Below are positions 13,901-27,966 of a stretch of 64,000 nucleotides of DNA, piece after piece. The notes under the pieces are model-generated. The model was not told the origin of the DNA, did not search any database, and worked only from the letters and a program-made list of their open reading frames with translations. Every line of letters begins with the position of its first letter. Position 1 is the first letter of the stretch. Made by a program: the position numbers and the translations under genes. The DNA is from Petrosia ficiformis (lineage: Eukaryota > Porifera > Demospongiae > Haplosclerida > Petrosiidae): assembly GCA_947044365.1 (NCBI GenBank), contig OX345636.1, positions 57,143,746 through 57,207,745 of the forward strand, given 5' to 3'.

Positions 13901-16900
13901 CATGTACATCACTATATACTTGAGAGCATTCAAACTCTCTGATGATCTCCGAGTATACGTATACAAGTGATTTTCACCTACACATGTATGAATAATTAAT
14001 GAGAAAAGTCCCAACTCAACACGAACGGACTTTAGTCGCCGTTTTTTTCAACTGCGCATGCGTATACCATATCGATATAAACAAATGTTATATCATATCG
14101 TATCGTGGCTTATTACATGTATATCGTGATATGTCGATATATCGATATATCGTGGGAGCACTATCACAAATATACATGTACATGCCCCAAATAATTTTTA
14201 TTAATATAAAATTATATTATATCATAGACAATTGATTAATAATAACTTACTACTTGACTTTAATGATATCTGTCAGCCATCTTGAAGATCGTGTAGACAC
14301 TTGATAATAATAAATACATGTACATGTATGTGCTTATGAAGGCATCTTCATCTATGTATATATTGGCAGTTATCATTGTAATATAATATTATAGCTACAT
14401 GTATGTACATGTACATGTATCTATGAATAATGTAATATTGTAATTCTTGTAGACTTATTGTGTCTGTTAGTCCTGATTTTATAATGCAGTCTGTTACTAT
14501 TCTTAAAAGTAGGGCTAGGAATCTCCTGAGATTCTGAAATCCATTATCAAATTGATTGATAATCAATTAAAATCAGTAGAAGTAATTAGGCCAATTAAGT
14601 ACATTAATACAGGAAAATCCCCCATTTGATGATAAGGGTTCCTACGTATCACCTACATATTGTACATTACTTGATATCACATGCTTGAAAAGTATATCTT
14701 CTGGAATAATTAGCATAATTTATATCACAGACTTATAATCGATAATTTTCAATATCGATTGATTAATTGATTAATCATCCCAGTCCTACTTAAAAGTCTA
14801 TTTATAGTAACATCATCCGTTTTGTATAAATTATAAGTATTGTGTACATTTGTATTTTGTAATCTTACTGATCTGTCCATTCAACAATAAACTGTTAACA
14901 CTACAATTTATTGGGTTCTGTCTTCATGTAACCATTGTGGGATTATGTCATCATTATAATTATCATAACATTATTCTATACAGTATCATTGTTAGTATTG
15001 GGTGTGGTTTTATATTTTATAGAATCAAATGTGTTTCTATTTATAATAATGAATGGTTACATGAACAAACTGTCAGTTAACATCTCATTTGTAATGTATA
15101 ATGTATGGATTGCCATCTTTTCAAGCCATCCTCTGAATTAATTCACATATTTTATGATCAATACATTTTCAGTGATCCTAATGGTGTGGATGTTCCATTG
15201 TATATTGTGTTATATTTGGTGTTTATTATGTCATTTTATTATGTTACAAAAAGCTTTGCGGCCGCATAAACTGATCTTCAGAAGTGCTATTTTAGGTAAA
15301 GTTTCATTGTTATCCAATCTTTATATGTCAAATCACAAAGAACTGGATAATCATTCTCTTAGGTTAATTGCTTTGGAGCGTAATGGATCACATACAATTG
15401 AAACTAGACGTAATGCTTACCTTCAATTGAACTACAAACTGTTCAGTTCACTTTTCTACTTACATGTAGTTTTGTATTGTCATTATAGTGACAATTGCCA
15501 CTACAAGCAGTGGAATTCCCACTCTCTGTAGCAACATCTGGACAAAATGGTTAGAACAAATGATGGGCAGATACTTCCACTGTGAAATATGGAGGTCATA
15601 TGTTGTACACATGTACAGTATATTAGAACAGAGCAATATGTACCAAACTCCTCCTATACATTTTAGCTTCATTAGTCTTGTTATATGTAAGAGAACAAAC
15701 ATTCCAGTAATCAAATATTTGTGATGTAAAATGTGTAAAGTAATGAATAACAGTAAGTACTGTTAATTATTGAAATATGTATCCGTTAGATCACCATCTT
15801 AAATTTAGACTCTTTTTGTAATCTCTACTAGTCAAAGTGTACACTACCACATTTCTTAGTTACATGTACATACAACAAAGATTTGTACTGATGGGATTTC
15901 ATTAAAATTATAAGTCAAACTTGTAAATTATATTGTAAATTATTATATGAATTATTTAATCTGTTGTATTTTCTTATATATTCTTTAGGATCATCAGACT
16001 CCGCTGTTTTTTTGTCGATCTTTTGAAGCTACACAGTTACTATTGGACAAAGGGGCTCGAGTGGAGCATAAGGATCGGGTGAGTATATTATTATAGATGT
16101 TAAATATGGTTCAGTATGATAATTATGACGATAGAACATATAAATTATGTGAGTATATAATTATACATGTAGATGTTAAAATATGGTTCAGTATGATAAT
16201 TATGATGATAGAACATATAAATTATGTGAGTGTATAATTATACATGTAGATGTTAAATTTAATATTATTACAATGATTTCATAGAAAGGTTTTGATTAAG
16301 CAATTCCTAAACACACATACCATATACTGTATAGCAGGAATTATTGTGATTGAAATAGGAAATATTGGACAATTGCTAAATGCAAAGTTTGAATCCACAC
16401 ATAGAACCTTTGTGAATGTGATTTAGTATCTACATTTCTACAGTACCTCCAGCTACTGTGTTAGTGAAAGCTAGCTAGTTATTTTAAGCAGGTAAGTCTA
16501 GAGAAAAAGTTACTTTTAAAAGTTGTGTGATAGCCAGATTGAAGTGGTCTGTTGTCACACATTAATTAGTAAAGCTATGTAAGTCAATTATATTTAATGT
16601 ACTCTATAGCTATTAACAAGGTGTTGGAATATCTTTGAGAGTTTTCCAGTTACGCAGGTTTCTCTGAATCTGTAGAATATTAAATTTGCTGCATTTAACA
16701 TTTTCAATATGCATATTTTAGCAGACTTGCCTTTATGTATGTAATTTCCTCACTACATGTAGTGGCCAATAATTTCCTCTATACAGTATCAAGATGGTTG
16801 AACAGGTATTCATTTTGGTGGATCATGCATTACTCAGAATTAGTTTAGTCTTATTAACTATTTCCACTATTATATTATCATCATATTAAAAAAGGAAAAG

Positions 16901-19900
16901 GATCAATGTTTGTATAATAACTGTCTTAAAACAAGAATGAGACTTTGTATATAGTATATAATATATAGCCCCTCTGCCTCCCTGTTTTCTCCCCTATTCA
17001 TACATGTACTTTTTACTTGTATATGATTATCTTATCACTTTAAAAGCAAAGCAGTTTATTATATTAAAAATATCAAACATAACACCAATTGAAATATACA
17101 AATATTATGGCCTGTAGGGCAATCCCTATGATTTCTTTCCGCGAGGTTTAATGCATATAAATTATTTTATAATTATGTTTGTGTAACATATATAACTGTG
17201 TGTTGTATACATAGTTGTGTCATTCTGGGTGTCTCGGTCAATTAAGAAAGACTAGCAGAAAGAAAGCAGCTTGTAGCTTACATAGAAACTGGTACTAATA
17301 GCTATTCTACCTGAAATATATTATAAAGTTCTATAAGATCTTTTAAAAAGTAAGAAGAGTAGATAATGAAAATAATAACTATAATAGGCTGTTGTGTTTC
17401 AAACATGAGAAAGTCAGCCATGATTACTGAATGCTGGATACCACAAAGCAATAATAATTGTAAGGATACTTTTATTTCCATAATTATACATGTATCTTGT
17501 TTCCCAGTCCATCTTACAGATAGGGTACTACATAATTATCTAAACAATTGACTATAAATGAATAATATTGCCTGGGCCATGACCCAGGCTAGCCCTGTGC
17601 TTGCTACACCTATGATAGATTTCTCATCAATCCTTGTAGTGACTAACTCTCTAAAATAAGGACACCTTGCTGTTATGTAAAGCAGTCACGAATATACATG
17701 CCCGAAATAATTTTTATTAATATAAAATTATATGATATCATGCACAATTGATTAATAATAACTTACTACTTGACAATTATCTACTTTAATGATATCTGTC
17801 CGCCATCTTGAAGATCGTATAGACACTTGATAATAATAAATACATGTATGGGCTTATGAAGGCATCTTCATCTACGTATATATTGGCAGTTATCATTGTA
17901 ATAGAGTATTATAGCTATGTACATGTACATGTATATATGAATAATGTAATATTGTAATTCTTGTAGACTTATTGTGTCTGTTAGTCCTGATGCATTCTGT
18001 TACTATTCTTAAAAGTAGGGCTGGAAATCAGTTGAGATTCTGAAATGGATTATCAAATTGATTGATAATCAATGGAAGTAATTAAGCCAATTAAGTAAAT
18101 TAATACAGGAATCTCCTCCCATTTGATGATTAAAAAGGTTTCCCGTAACTTACATATTGTACATTACTTGATATCACATGCTTGAAAAGTATATCTTCTG
18201 GAATAATTAGCATAATTGATATCACAGACTTATAATTGATAATCAGAAGAATTTTCAATATTGATTGATTAATAGATTAATCATCCCAGTCCTACATGTA
18301 CTTAAAAGTCTATAAAAAGTTATAAGTTATAGTAACATCATCCTGATAAGCACATTGATTTAAAAGATTGCACTCTGGCTCTGTAATGATATTCATAACT
18401 CTTATTAATTTTAAAAACATATTTCAGCTACATGTACATAAACAGCAGTGTTTCTCCCAGGATAAATATTAAGTGTGAGGGAGTGCATCAGTGGTATATG
18501 ACATTTGGGCAACAATGTTGAATCAGTGTTGTAAAACAGTGTTTTTAAAATTCAAAACTAAATGGTAAGGGAGCAAGACTGATATAGCGCCATGGTACCA
18601 CCCTTTATGGGGGAAACACTGAAAACAGGTCTTCAGAGAAGTGCTTGTTTCAGTTAAAGTTTTGTTTTTATCCAATTCTTATATGCCTAATCACAAAGAG
18701 CTGGATAATCAAACTCTTAGGTACACTGTACATTTCTCTGGAGTGTAATGGATCACATACAATTGAAACTACACATGCATGTACTTGTACATGTAATGAT
18801 TAACTACAAACTGTTCAGTCCACTTTCCTACTTACATGTAGTTTTGTATTGTCACTATAGTGACAATTGTCACTACCAACAGTGGAATTCTCACTCTCTG
18901 TAGCAACATCTCGTATATGTATTGATGTTCATGTTTTGCAGGTCATCCTACATAGAGGGTGTATGCAACCATATCTAAACATTTGCTTAACCCTTAGAGG
19001 ACTGATGTCACATATATGTGACATTTCATTCCTATGTGGTTCGCCGTCTGTTCCTAGCTACACGAAGCTGTCCAAATGGTTGTAATTGGCGTCAGGCACA
19101 AATTGATGAACCTGGCTAAAAAATTTGATTGTTTTCTGACCGCCCTTTGGCCTAAATAACAATCATGGGAGAAATTTTAAGGGGGGGTGTCCCCCTGTTA
19201 ACCCTTTGAGCGCGATGCGCATATATATATGCGCAATTTTCCCTTTAATTAAACGCGATGCGCATATATATATGCTCATAATGTTTAGCGACTTCAAACA
19301 AGCCTTAAAATATTTTAGAACTGTTTCAAACTTTCCATACATTTGTATCTGGCTTATAACTAAGTACCTACCAAGTTTAAACAACTGTGTTACTTCCATG
19401 AAAGACTGTGAGCAGACAGACTCGACGAAGGAGACGGTCGACGCCCACTTTTCTAGAAAGTGAACGCTTGTCCTGACTTACCTGCTGGGAATAGCTAGCT
19501 ATAACTTACACTATAGCTGGAGGAGACATCTAGCTTCTGTAGAATCACTTCATTTGGGGCGTGCATACAACTGTGTAGATACAAAAGCCAAATCTCGAGC
19601 TACAACAAAAACGGTAAAAATCACGAAGGAATTGAGAGGAAGCCATCTGATAATGTTGTGGGTTTTTTAATGAAAACTTCCTGTTCTATAAATAGATTTC
19701 ATTTATTTATAGAATTTATAGCAATCAATACAATACAGAGCTAACAAAGCTTATGAATAAGTCATTATTACACCATCCGCGTTTAGTGCATAGTAACATT
19801 AATAAACTAACGCGTTCAAAGGGTTAATGCGGGGGTTTGAAGTGGGTGCAGCCCTCTCGCTGTCGATGAATTTTGCATTTTTTGATCACGCCCACGTTGT

Positions 19901-22900
19901 CTGGTGGGTACCTGAGGCATTTTCCTTGCTGTGAAACCTGAAATCGTGGGTGTAGCTGGTGCCAACATGCAGTGGGGTCATTTTGTTAGCCCCAGTTCCA
20001 GTCAAAAGAAGGAGAGCACTGCATTTGATTTGATCCTACGAAGTGCTTGGGGACTTTTGAGTCCCGGTAAGCAAGTTGGTGGAAGTAGTACTCCACGTCG
20101 GAAAAGGAGCCAAGTTTGGGGTAGAGAAAGTGAACGGTGCCCACATTATATGCAATAGAGTCACCAGTGTTGGAAATGGGAAGAATTTTGAATACATTAA
20201 TACATGTACTTGTGCTATACATACTATATAAGTTACATGTACATGTTCATACTGTATTTACATGTATATTAGTACTTATACTTGTTATTATAATGCTTGT
20301 TGATATTATAATATGTACATGTAGTACATGTATACCATGTATATTACATGTACATGTACATACATGTGGTACATTTACATACATACAGTGTGTACTGCAA
20401 TACAGTATATATGCTATTGTACATTTTGTAGCTAGCACACATCTACATACATGTACAATTATTCATGTTAATACTATAGATCATTTTCTTACTATACTAC
20501 ATATTACATGTACATAGGATAGTACATGTACATGCATATACATGTACACAATATAGTTATGAGATATTATGTGAGCATAAACAATACTATAGCCACCAAA
20601 CTACATGTACATGTTATTTTAGGTATCAGCTGTGTTTGTATGTACATGTACTACATGTATTAATTCAGCTATGATAATTTATGATTATAATAAATTATCA
20701 TTCAAGCCTTTCAAATGTTGATTACTAACACCTCGAGGATTCTGTGATATCATGATTGTTTTATAGTGACAATATTATATACTCACCTATATAGATTCAT
20801 TATTGGTTTCATTTGATAGTATAGGTCACATGTGAAAGTATAATTTCACTCCATTATTTTATTCATATACATATTCATATGCATGTACATGTACATAGTG
20901 GAATAAAAACAAGAAAATGATTTTTTAGTAATAGTTGGAATTATACAATATTCAAAATTAAATGAATCTGTATAAATACTAATACATGTAATTCTCCCCC
21001 TTTTATACAAGTCATATTCCCACCTGATTATCTAATGATCCAGGTAACATGTTCACTTTAAGTTGGTACATAGTCTGGTAATTATAGTGTATTTATTAAC
21101 TGACATACAGTATAATTATATCAATAAAAAGTCACCATACAGTGCAGTAATTACTCAGTTTCTACAGTACATTAAAAGTGGTTTGACAGTAATTGGTGTA
21201 CTTATGAATTACTGTAATTACTGTACTATACTGACAGTAGAAATAAGGTAATTATTGTTATTGTATGATGACTTTTTATTGACATGTATGGTACGTTTAT
21301 CATTACTGTAAAAGTCATTTTTAAAACTAATTTGTAAATAAAACCTGTTCTTGTTATGCAAGCTATGAAAATACATGAAGTTTGATTAGTGTAGTTGTGA
21401 GAGACATCAAGCTGATAATTATATACCAATGCTAATTAATTAATTAATTAACCATTATATAGATGACATCAAATACACGTATATGTAATTATTACACTTA
21501 CAGTCACTATCCTAGCATAATGTTTGTGTTCAGTTGCAAGCTCTTAAAAGTCAAATACATGTGAATAATTTTGCCCCATTTTTGGCTAAATGTTATAGAC
21601 ATGTACATTCTGTATTTATTATAATTATGGATAGTGACATTACCCTCATGATAAGACACAAACTGACTGAATGTTATACGTACATTAAACATCTCTCCTG
21701 ATACAATACATTGGCTATTCATAAATAAATCAAGTCTACCATTCTATTGTAAGCATTACTAGTATACAGTGTTCTCAACAGGATTTTAGCACTTGGTAGT
21801 GCCTGTAAAACTAAGATTTATTAGGTGTGACTAAGTTTCTTGAATCAGGCCACAAGTTAGTAGGAAAATAATGAGTGATAGTAGTGTGGGCTTAATCTCA
21901 GAGCTGAAATGATGGACCAGCACCACCACTAAAAAGCCTAGTGAGAACATACCCTGCTAGTATATTGTCTAATATATCCATAAATTAGACATGCTATGAG
22001 ACCTTTTAAAGTGGACAATTTTCAGTCTCAATTGACCTCTTGCTAATCGTTTTAGTTAAACACCCTTTATAATATAAGAACAGCTTGCTATTCTGTAAAG
22101 TAGCCACTAAATGTCCCAAATAATATCTTTACTAGAGAATGCTTGCATGCATGCAGTCATTGTGGGGCAAGCCTGAGAAGGAATAACCAAATGAGCAAAA
22201 GCAAGCAGAAGGGAAGAAGAGCAAAATGCAACAGTTCATTAGTTGGTTTTGATTTTAGAGCAACAGGAACTCACAAAACATGTAGATCAGTTTATCAGTA
22301 CTATCAATCCAATCTCTCCTCTTTAGTCTATGCAGTTTGTCTAGCTCTGTCCCTCTCTCTTCTTTTCATCGATCTCTTTTCATCCATAGCTATCACACAA
22401 TGACACACATGTAGCTTTGTTAATTAATTAATAAAACGTTTTAGTATTTCAACAATAAGATATTTGCGAAATACATACGTACATGTACCAAAAATTTATT
22501 GAAAAGTCAACACGGTTTAATAGAACATACGGAATCATGTATAATACATACACATGTACATACATGTACATACATATATACGTAAAGAAAATTCTCAACC
22601 AACTCCCTAGTGTAGGGCTCTCTCAGGCTCGTCTCAATTCAAACAACAATACATAAATAATATTACATGTATATATTATGGGCAATAGATTGATACTAAT
22701 ATAATATAATTGATATAATACTTGAACATTCTCCACATTAATGATGTCTGTTAGCCATCTTGAAGATCTTGTTAATTGTATAGACACTTGATAACAAATG
22801 ATATGTGGTTATGAAGACATGTATGTCTATTAGCAGTAGTGTTGTATTATTATGACAATGATGAGCACTATTAGTTATAGTATGACTAGTTTATCACTAG

Positions 22901-25900
22901 TTATGATTTAATTATCTATAATAATATAGGCTTACTAAAAGGGTTTTAATTTTAGATAACTAACTAAAATTCCCAATTATTGGTGAATTTTGATTTTAGT
23001 TAATTATAGTTATTTCATCAGACCTGTAATTTACGTAGTTATAGTTTAGCTAAAAGTCATAATGTCTTTAATGGAAGGGGTTTTAGTTATAATTATGTTT
23101 AATTAAAACAACACTAATTGGTAGTTGTCATTTTGTAGCATAATATAGTATTATAGCTATATACATGTATGTATGAATAATGTAATAGTAATTTTAATAG
23201 TTAACACAATAGTATTATAGTACAATATACAAGAAAGAAGTGTGACTTACATCATAATATATGTGATGTAATTTTCAAAAAGGGACACTTCCACAAAAAT
23301 ACTTTAGATGAAACACTTCCTTCAATTGCTCATTTAATAACATTTGAAGAGCTGTTTAATAAATTTTTGTAAATAAATTTTTGTGGTCTTTCAGTTTTAT
23401 GAAAAATGCAAAATTTATTGCCTATTGGCTATATGATATCATCTACCTGAAGAAAGCCAATTGACAGTGGCTGCCCTCAAACATAAATTAAAAAAAAACC
23501 TAGAGCTTATTATAAGATACAAAAACCACTCTATATTGCCGTTTAATTCCTTAATAAGCATGAGCAAAATGCAACAGTTCATGAGTTGATTTTGGTTTTA
23601 GAGCAACAGGAACTCACAAAACTAGTACAACTAGTACAACTAGTACAACTATACTCCAAAAATACTTTAGATGAAACACTTCCTTCAATTGCTCATTTAA
23701 TAACATTTGGTATCAGGAAGAGCTATTATTAATCTTCTTAGATACTGAATTTCAGTACAAAATAGTGGACTTACGTATGAGCTATTAACATCAATTTGAT
23801 CAAAATTGTTTTACAGGAAAGTGCCCCTTTCCAAAAATTAGGTCACATATTGCATGGTAGTTATATTTCATGTACATATATATACATGCTTTTTCTACAT
23901 AAGCTATAACTATTCCTCTACATGTAATCACATATACACATAGTCACACACATGCTTTTATTGCTTTAACAATTCCTAAGAAATTTTGTGATAATATTTA
24001 GATATGGGTTTACTTACAATTACAATTGCAATTGAGATCAATTACAATTACAATTATGTAGTTGTAATTGTACTGTAATTGAAACATTTGTATTGATGCA
24101 ATTGTTAATCATAAGGATTTTACTTTCATTCATTCATTCTATACCAAATTATTAAAATGTAATGGTTATTATACATGTAGACACTTTCATTTTAGAATTT
24201 ATGCTACCGGCTTAGAGGTATTGCTGTAATTATATTGTAATTGCATGTGACTGTACATGTAATTGTAGTTGAATGTCACATAATTGTAATTGTAATTAAC
24301 CAGTGGTAGCTACACTGACAATAATTGAAGCTGTAATTGTAATTGGCCTTTTGTAATTGAACCCAGACCTTGTACACATACATGTAGATGTACATGTACA
24401 TAACCACTATTAATTAATTTATACTCACATGTCACCTGAAATAATTGGAACAGAGTGTTTGTATAAATGTAGCATTGTTAAGTAAATTCTTAGCTTGATA
24501 CACCTACTATTATTACACTTTATATAAGAGAACAACTACATTTTGTATTTAGTAATAACAACTATTGATCTTCCAGATAATAAATTCTATCATCTTTTAT
24601 AATTAATAATGAACATTTTAATAATAATCATTTGTTTCATGTAGATATTCTCTTTTGTATACATTATACACATGTATCATGTACTTTTATATCTTCATTG
24701 TATCTAATTCAGATTATAAAGAGTATCACCATACCATTGTGTATACTTACATAATCTTGTTTGATTTCTCATTAGTTTATATCTTATAATTCAGTTACAT
24801 TCCTCCCTACTTAATAATCAACATGATGTTAAATGTAGTATCCTATCAAGACACTAAATTGTTTAATATAATTATGATTAGTAATTGAGTCATGCATTTA
24901 TAATATGAATTGATTGTACAAATTCTAAAGAATTACTTTTATTATTTCTTTTACATAGGAAGGACGGACACCTACTCATCGGGCTGCTTTTTGGAACAGT
25001 GTAGATGCACTATCTGCACTAATACGTCATGGATCAAATGTGGATACACAGGATAATGTTAGTTCTAATAACACACTATACTATAGTATTCATTATGTTA
25101 TTGTACTAATTCCGGTGGTAATACATATTTTCATTAGTAATAGAATTTTGTGATTATAAAGAAGGGCTAATCTACTATACAGATCTGTGTTATAATATAT
25201 AAATACCTTGTATGATATAACAGTGTCACAAGTATGATATTTACATAGAATATGATTTACATTAGTCTCCAGTAATATAATGTAAATGGATTAATTGTAA
25301 GTACTCTCTGTCTTTTACCATTTTGATGACATAATTATTATAATTATTATCCTTTCCAAATACAAAATGACTTTCTTCCTACAAACAGTTTCCATGCGTC
25401 ACAGAAAACTTTTTACCACAATGTACATGTGTGTACATGTAGTATTACAATAATATTGTTTAATGTGGACATTTTTATATACACACAAAAACATGTTATA
25501 AATGTCTTGTTTTGGTATACATGTGGTTAATATGTATACAAGAATGTGTACACATGTGTCTAGTAATTAGTGTAGTGGCACTGCCTCTTCACTGGTAGGA
25601 TGAAGGGTCTGGTACATACATATATGTTACCAGATTGCTCCATCTCAAACCGCACTTTTATGAGCACCACCTCAAAAGTAACAAATACAATCGTCAATGT
25701 ATAATATGAATGTTATTTATTGTATTATACATGTACAGCTGTATTTTGTAAAAAGGGACCTTGTTCAGCAATTAAACACGGTAGAGAACCGGCGAGTGAC
25801 AAAACTGGCAAAATCTTCATCATATTAATATTATTTTCCAGACAAATCATTTTTTTGTTTGTTGATCTATCACGATGATTCTAGCACCATTCCCCTCGCA

Positions 25901-27914
25901 TTTGTAGTAAAATTCTGGTCGTAAAGTATCGAGATGATATCTTCAGATACTATGAAAGAAGACAGTCTCAACGACTACAAAGATTTGATCTGGAATTGGA
26001 CGCCATTTTCCTAAGTGGAATTTAATTACACATGCGCATTTGTATACTCTTAACATGGAAGCTGAAAAGGTGGAAGTGTTTGGCATTGTAATAACATTTG
26101 TGAGTTTGTGAGCAAATACTAATAATGAATATAATAATTATTAATATTAAAGCAATTGTATAATAATATTGTATACTATGATAAGCATTGGAATACTGAA
26201 TGTTGACACAGTGACTGACACTACTTCTTGTAGGACTGCAGACAGTGATGTAAGTGAATAGAGAATATACATCATCTGTAAGTGAAAGAGAATGATAATC
26301 AATACATAAACAAAAGACTGACCTTCATTGATGAACAAATTTTAATGCATTTTTGATTGCATGATTTCATAATGATATATAGTATTTCTGCAATCTACAA
26401 AAAAACATTCACATCGTTTAGAAAAAAATCAATGAAAACAAGAATAATAAAAAACATTTTCAATAAAAATGAAAGAAGATGTAGGGATGTCAAAACTCAA
26501 AAAGCAAGCAAACAAGGTTGGGAAGCTAACTTAGGACCCAAAATTAAACAAACCACTTCCATATAACCCTACATAATTACAGCTCTTTCTACAGAGGTGT
26601 AAGCACTTATGTAGGGTTATATGGAAGTGGTTTGTTTAATTTTGGGTCCTAAGTTAGCTTCCCAACCTTGTTTGCTTGCTTTTTGGGTTTTGACATCCCT
26701 ACATCTTCTTTCATTTTTATTGAAAATGTTTTTTATTATTCTTGTAGTACATAGTAGATGTACATGTATGTACTGTGGTACTTCTACATGTACATGTACA
26801 TGTACAACTACAGTATATAATCTGTACTTAAAATTAAAAATTTGTGATATTTGAATTAGACATTGGCCACACCCACCATTAATTAATTAAACGAATGCAA
26901 AATCTGCAGACTCAGAGAAACCTAAAACTTTCTTGAAACATTTGTAAGATGTTCATGCATGTACAATTACTTGACTGTCTATTACTATCCCATGTCTGAG
27001 TTCACCTACATGTAACTACATGTTACATGCCTTGCTCTGGCAACAAAATTAAATACCACTTACTCATAACAACCATACATCAGTAATAGATAGAGTAAAG
27101 GCAAAACACAAAGAAGTGATACTTACATGTACGTATGTATGTATGGTTGTTATATGGAAGTGGAATTTAATATTGTTGCCAAAACAAGGCACCATCCCGA
27201 TCTTGTTCCTGTGCTTTTTCGGTTTTGATATATATCAGTGTTTATGAAAAGCTCATATGGCACACCATTGACCCAAAGAGCTTCTTAATTATTTAGCACT
27301 ACACAGTTCTCTCTTTGAGCCACATGGTGCAGTTAATTATGAATACATTGTCACTAACAGCTTTGTTAACTGGCTCAAGATGTTTCCAATGGCATAACAC
27401 TCTAACCATTGTTGAGCCAATTTGGCCCAAGCTTCAAACTTATCAAACTCTCTCATCCCTACATACTCCATTTCATTTTTAAAAATGTTTTTATTATATA
27501 TATAATATGATCACAATATAATAATTATTATTATTGTCATGTATTGTCTACAATTATTTTCTTATCAGTAATTATTGTTCTACACTGTGAGTGCATCATT
27601 AAAATAGTAAGGCCCTTACTTAATCCTTAGACAACTGTTATGGAATATACAACAGTGTACATGTATGTGACATTTGGTACCATACTGCATTCATGATCAT
27701 GATGTAGCATTCCAAGTGTCATGTTTGTCCTCAGCAGCAAATCCTTATAAATTAAAGAAAGTCATGACGATTATTTGAGGTGAAAATAGACTTAGACGGA
27801 TTTTAATGGATATCCCCATTTGTTCAGTATTCATAAGAGCAGCACCACATTGATACTTGGGTTTTCATGCATTTGGGATATCTTCTTGAATGAACCATGT
27901 ACATGTACACTCTG

Positions 27915-27966
<52 letters not shown>

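Noticed and set aside
14850..15141. Hydrophobic open frame resembling a membrane protein (also 29939-30145)
   Set aside because: AT-rich intronic duplication; no family match and no extension at either side.
15154..15531. Frame with [20 protein letters not shown] and related text near 18690
   Set aside because: The stretch recurs at 18630-18900 with frame breaks, so it is a repeat. A decayed coding origin is possible but could not be identified.
19931..20222. Slightly GC-richer overlapping frames on both strands
   Set aside because: No recognisable domain or splice context; could be a fragment of an element or gene, not supportable.
22143..22403. 86-codon frame starting [14 protein letters not shown]
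   Set aside because: CxxC at the start looked zinc-finger like, but part of the stretch (GCAACAGTTCATTAGTTGG and following) is a repeat shared with 23570 and 36690.
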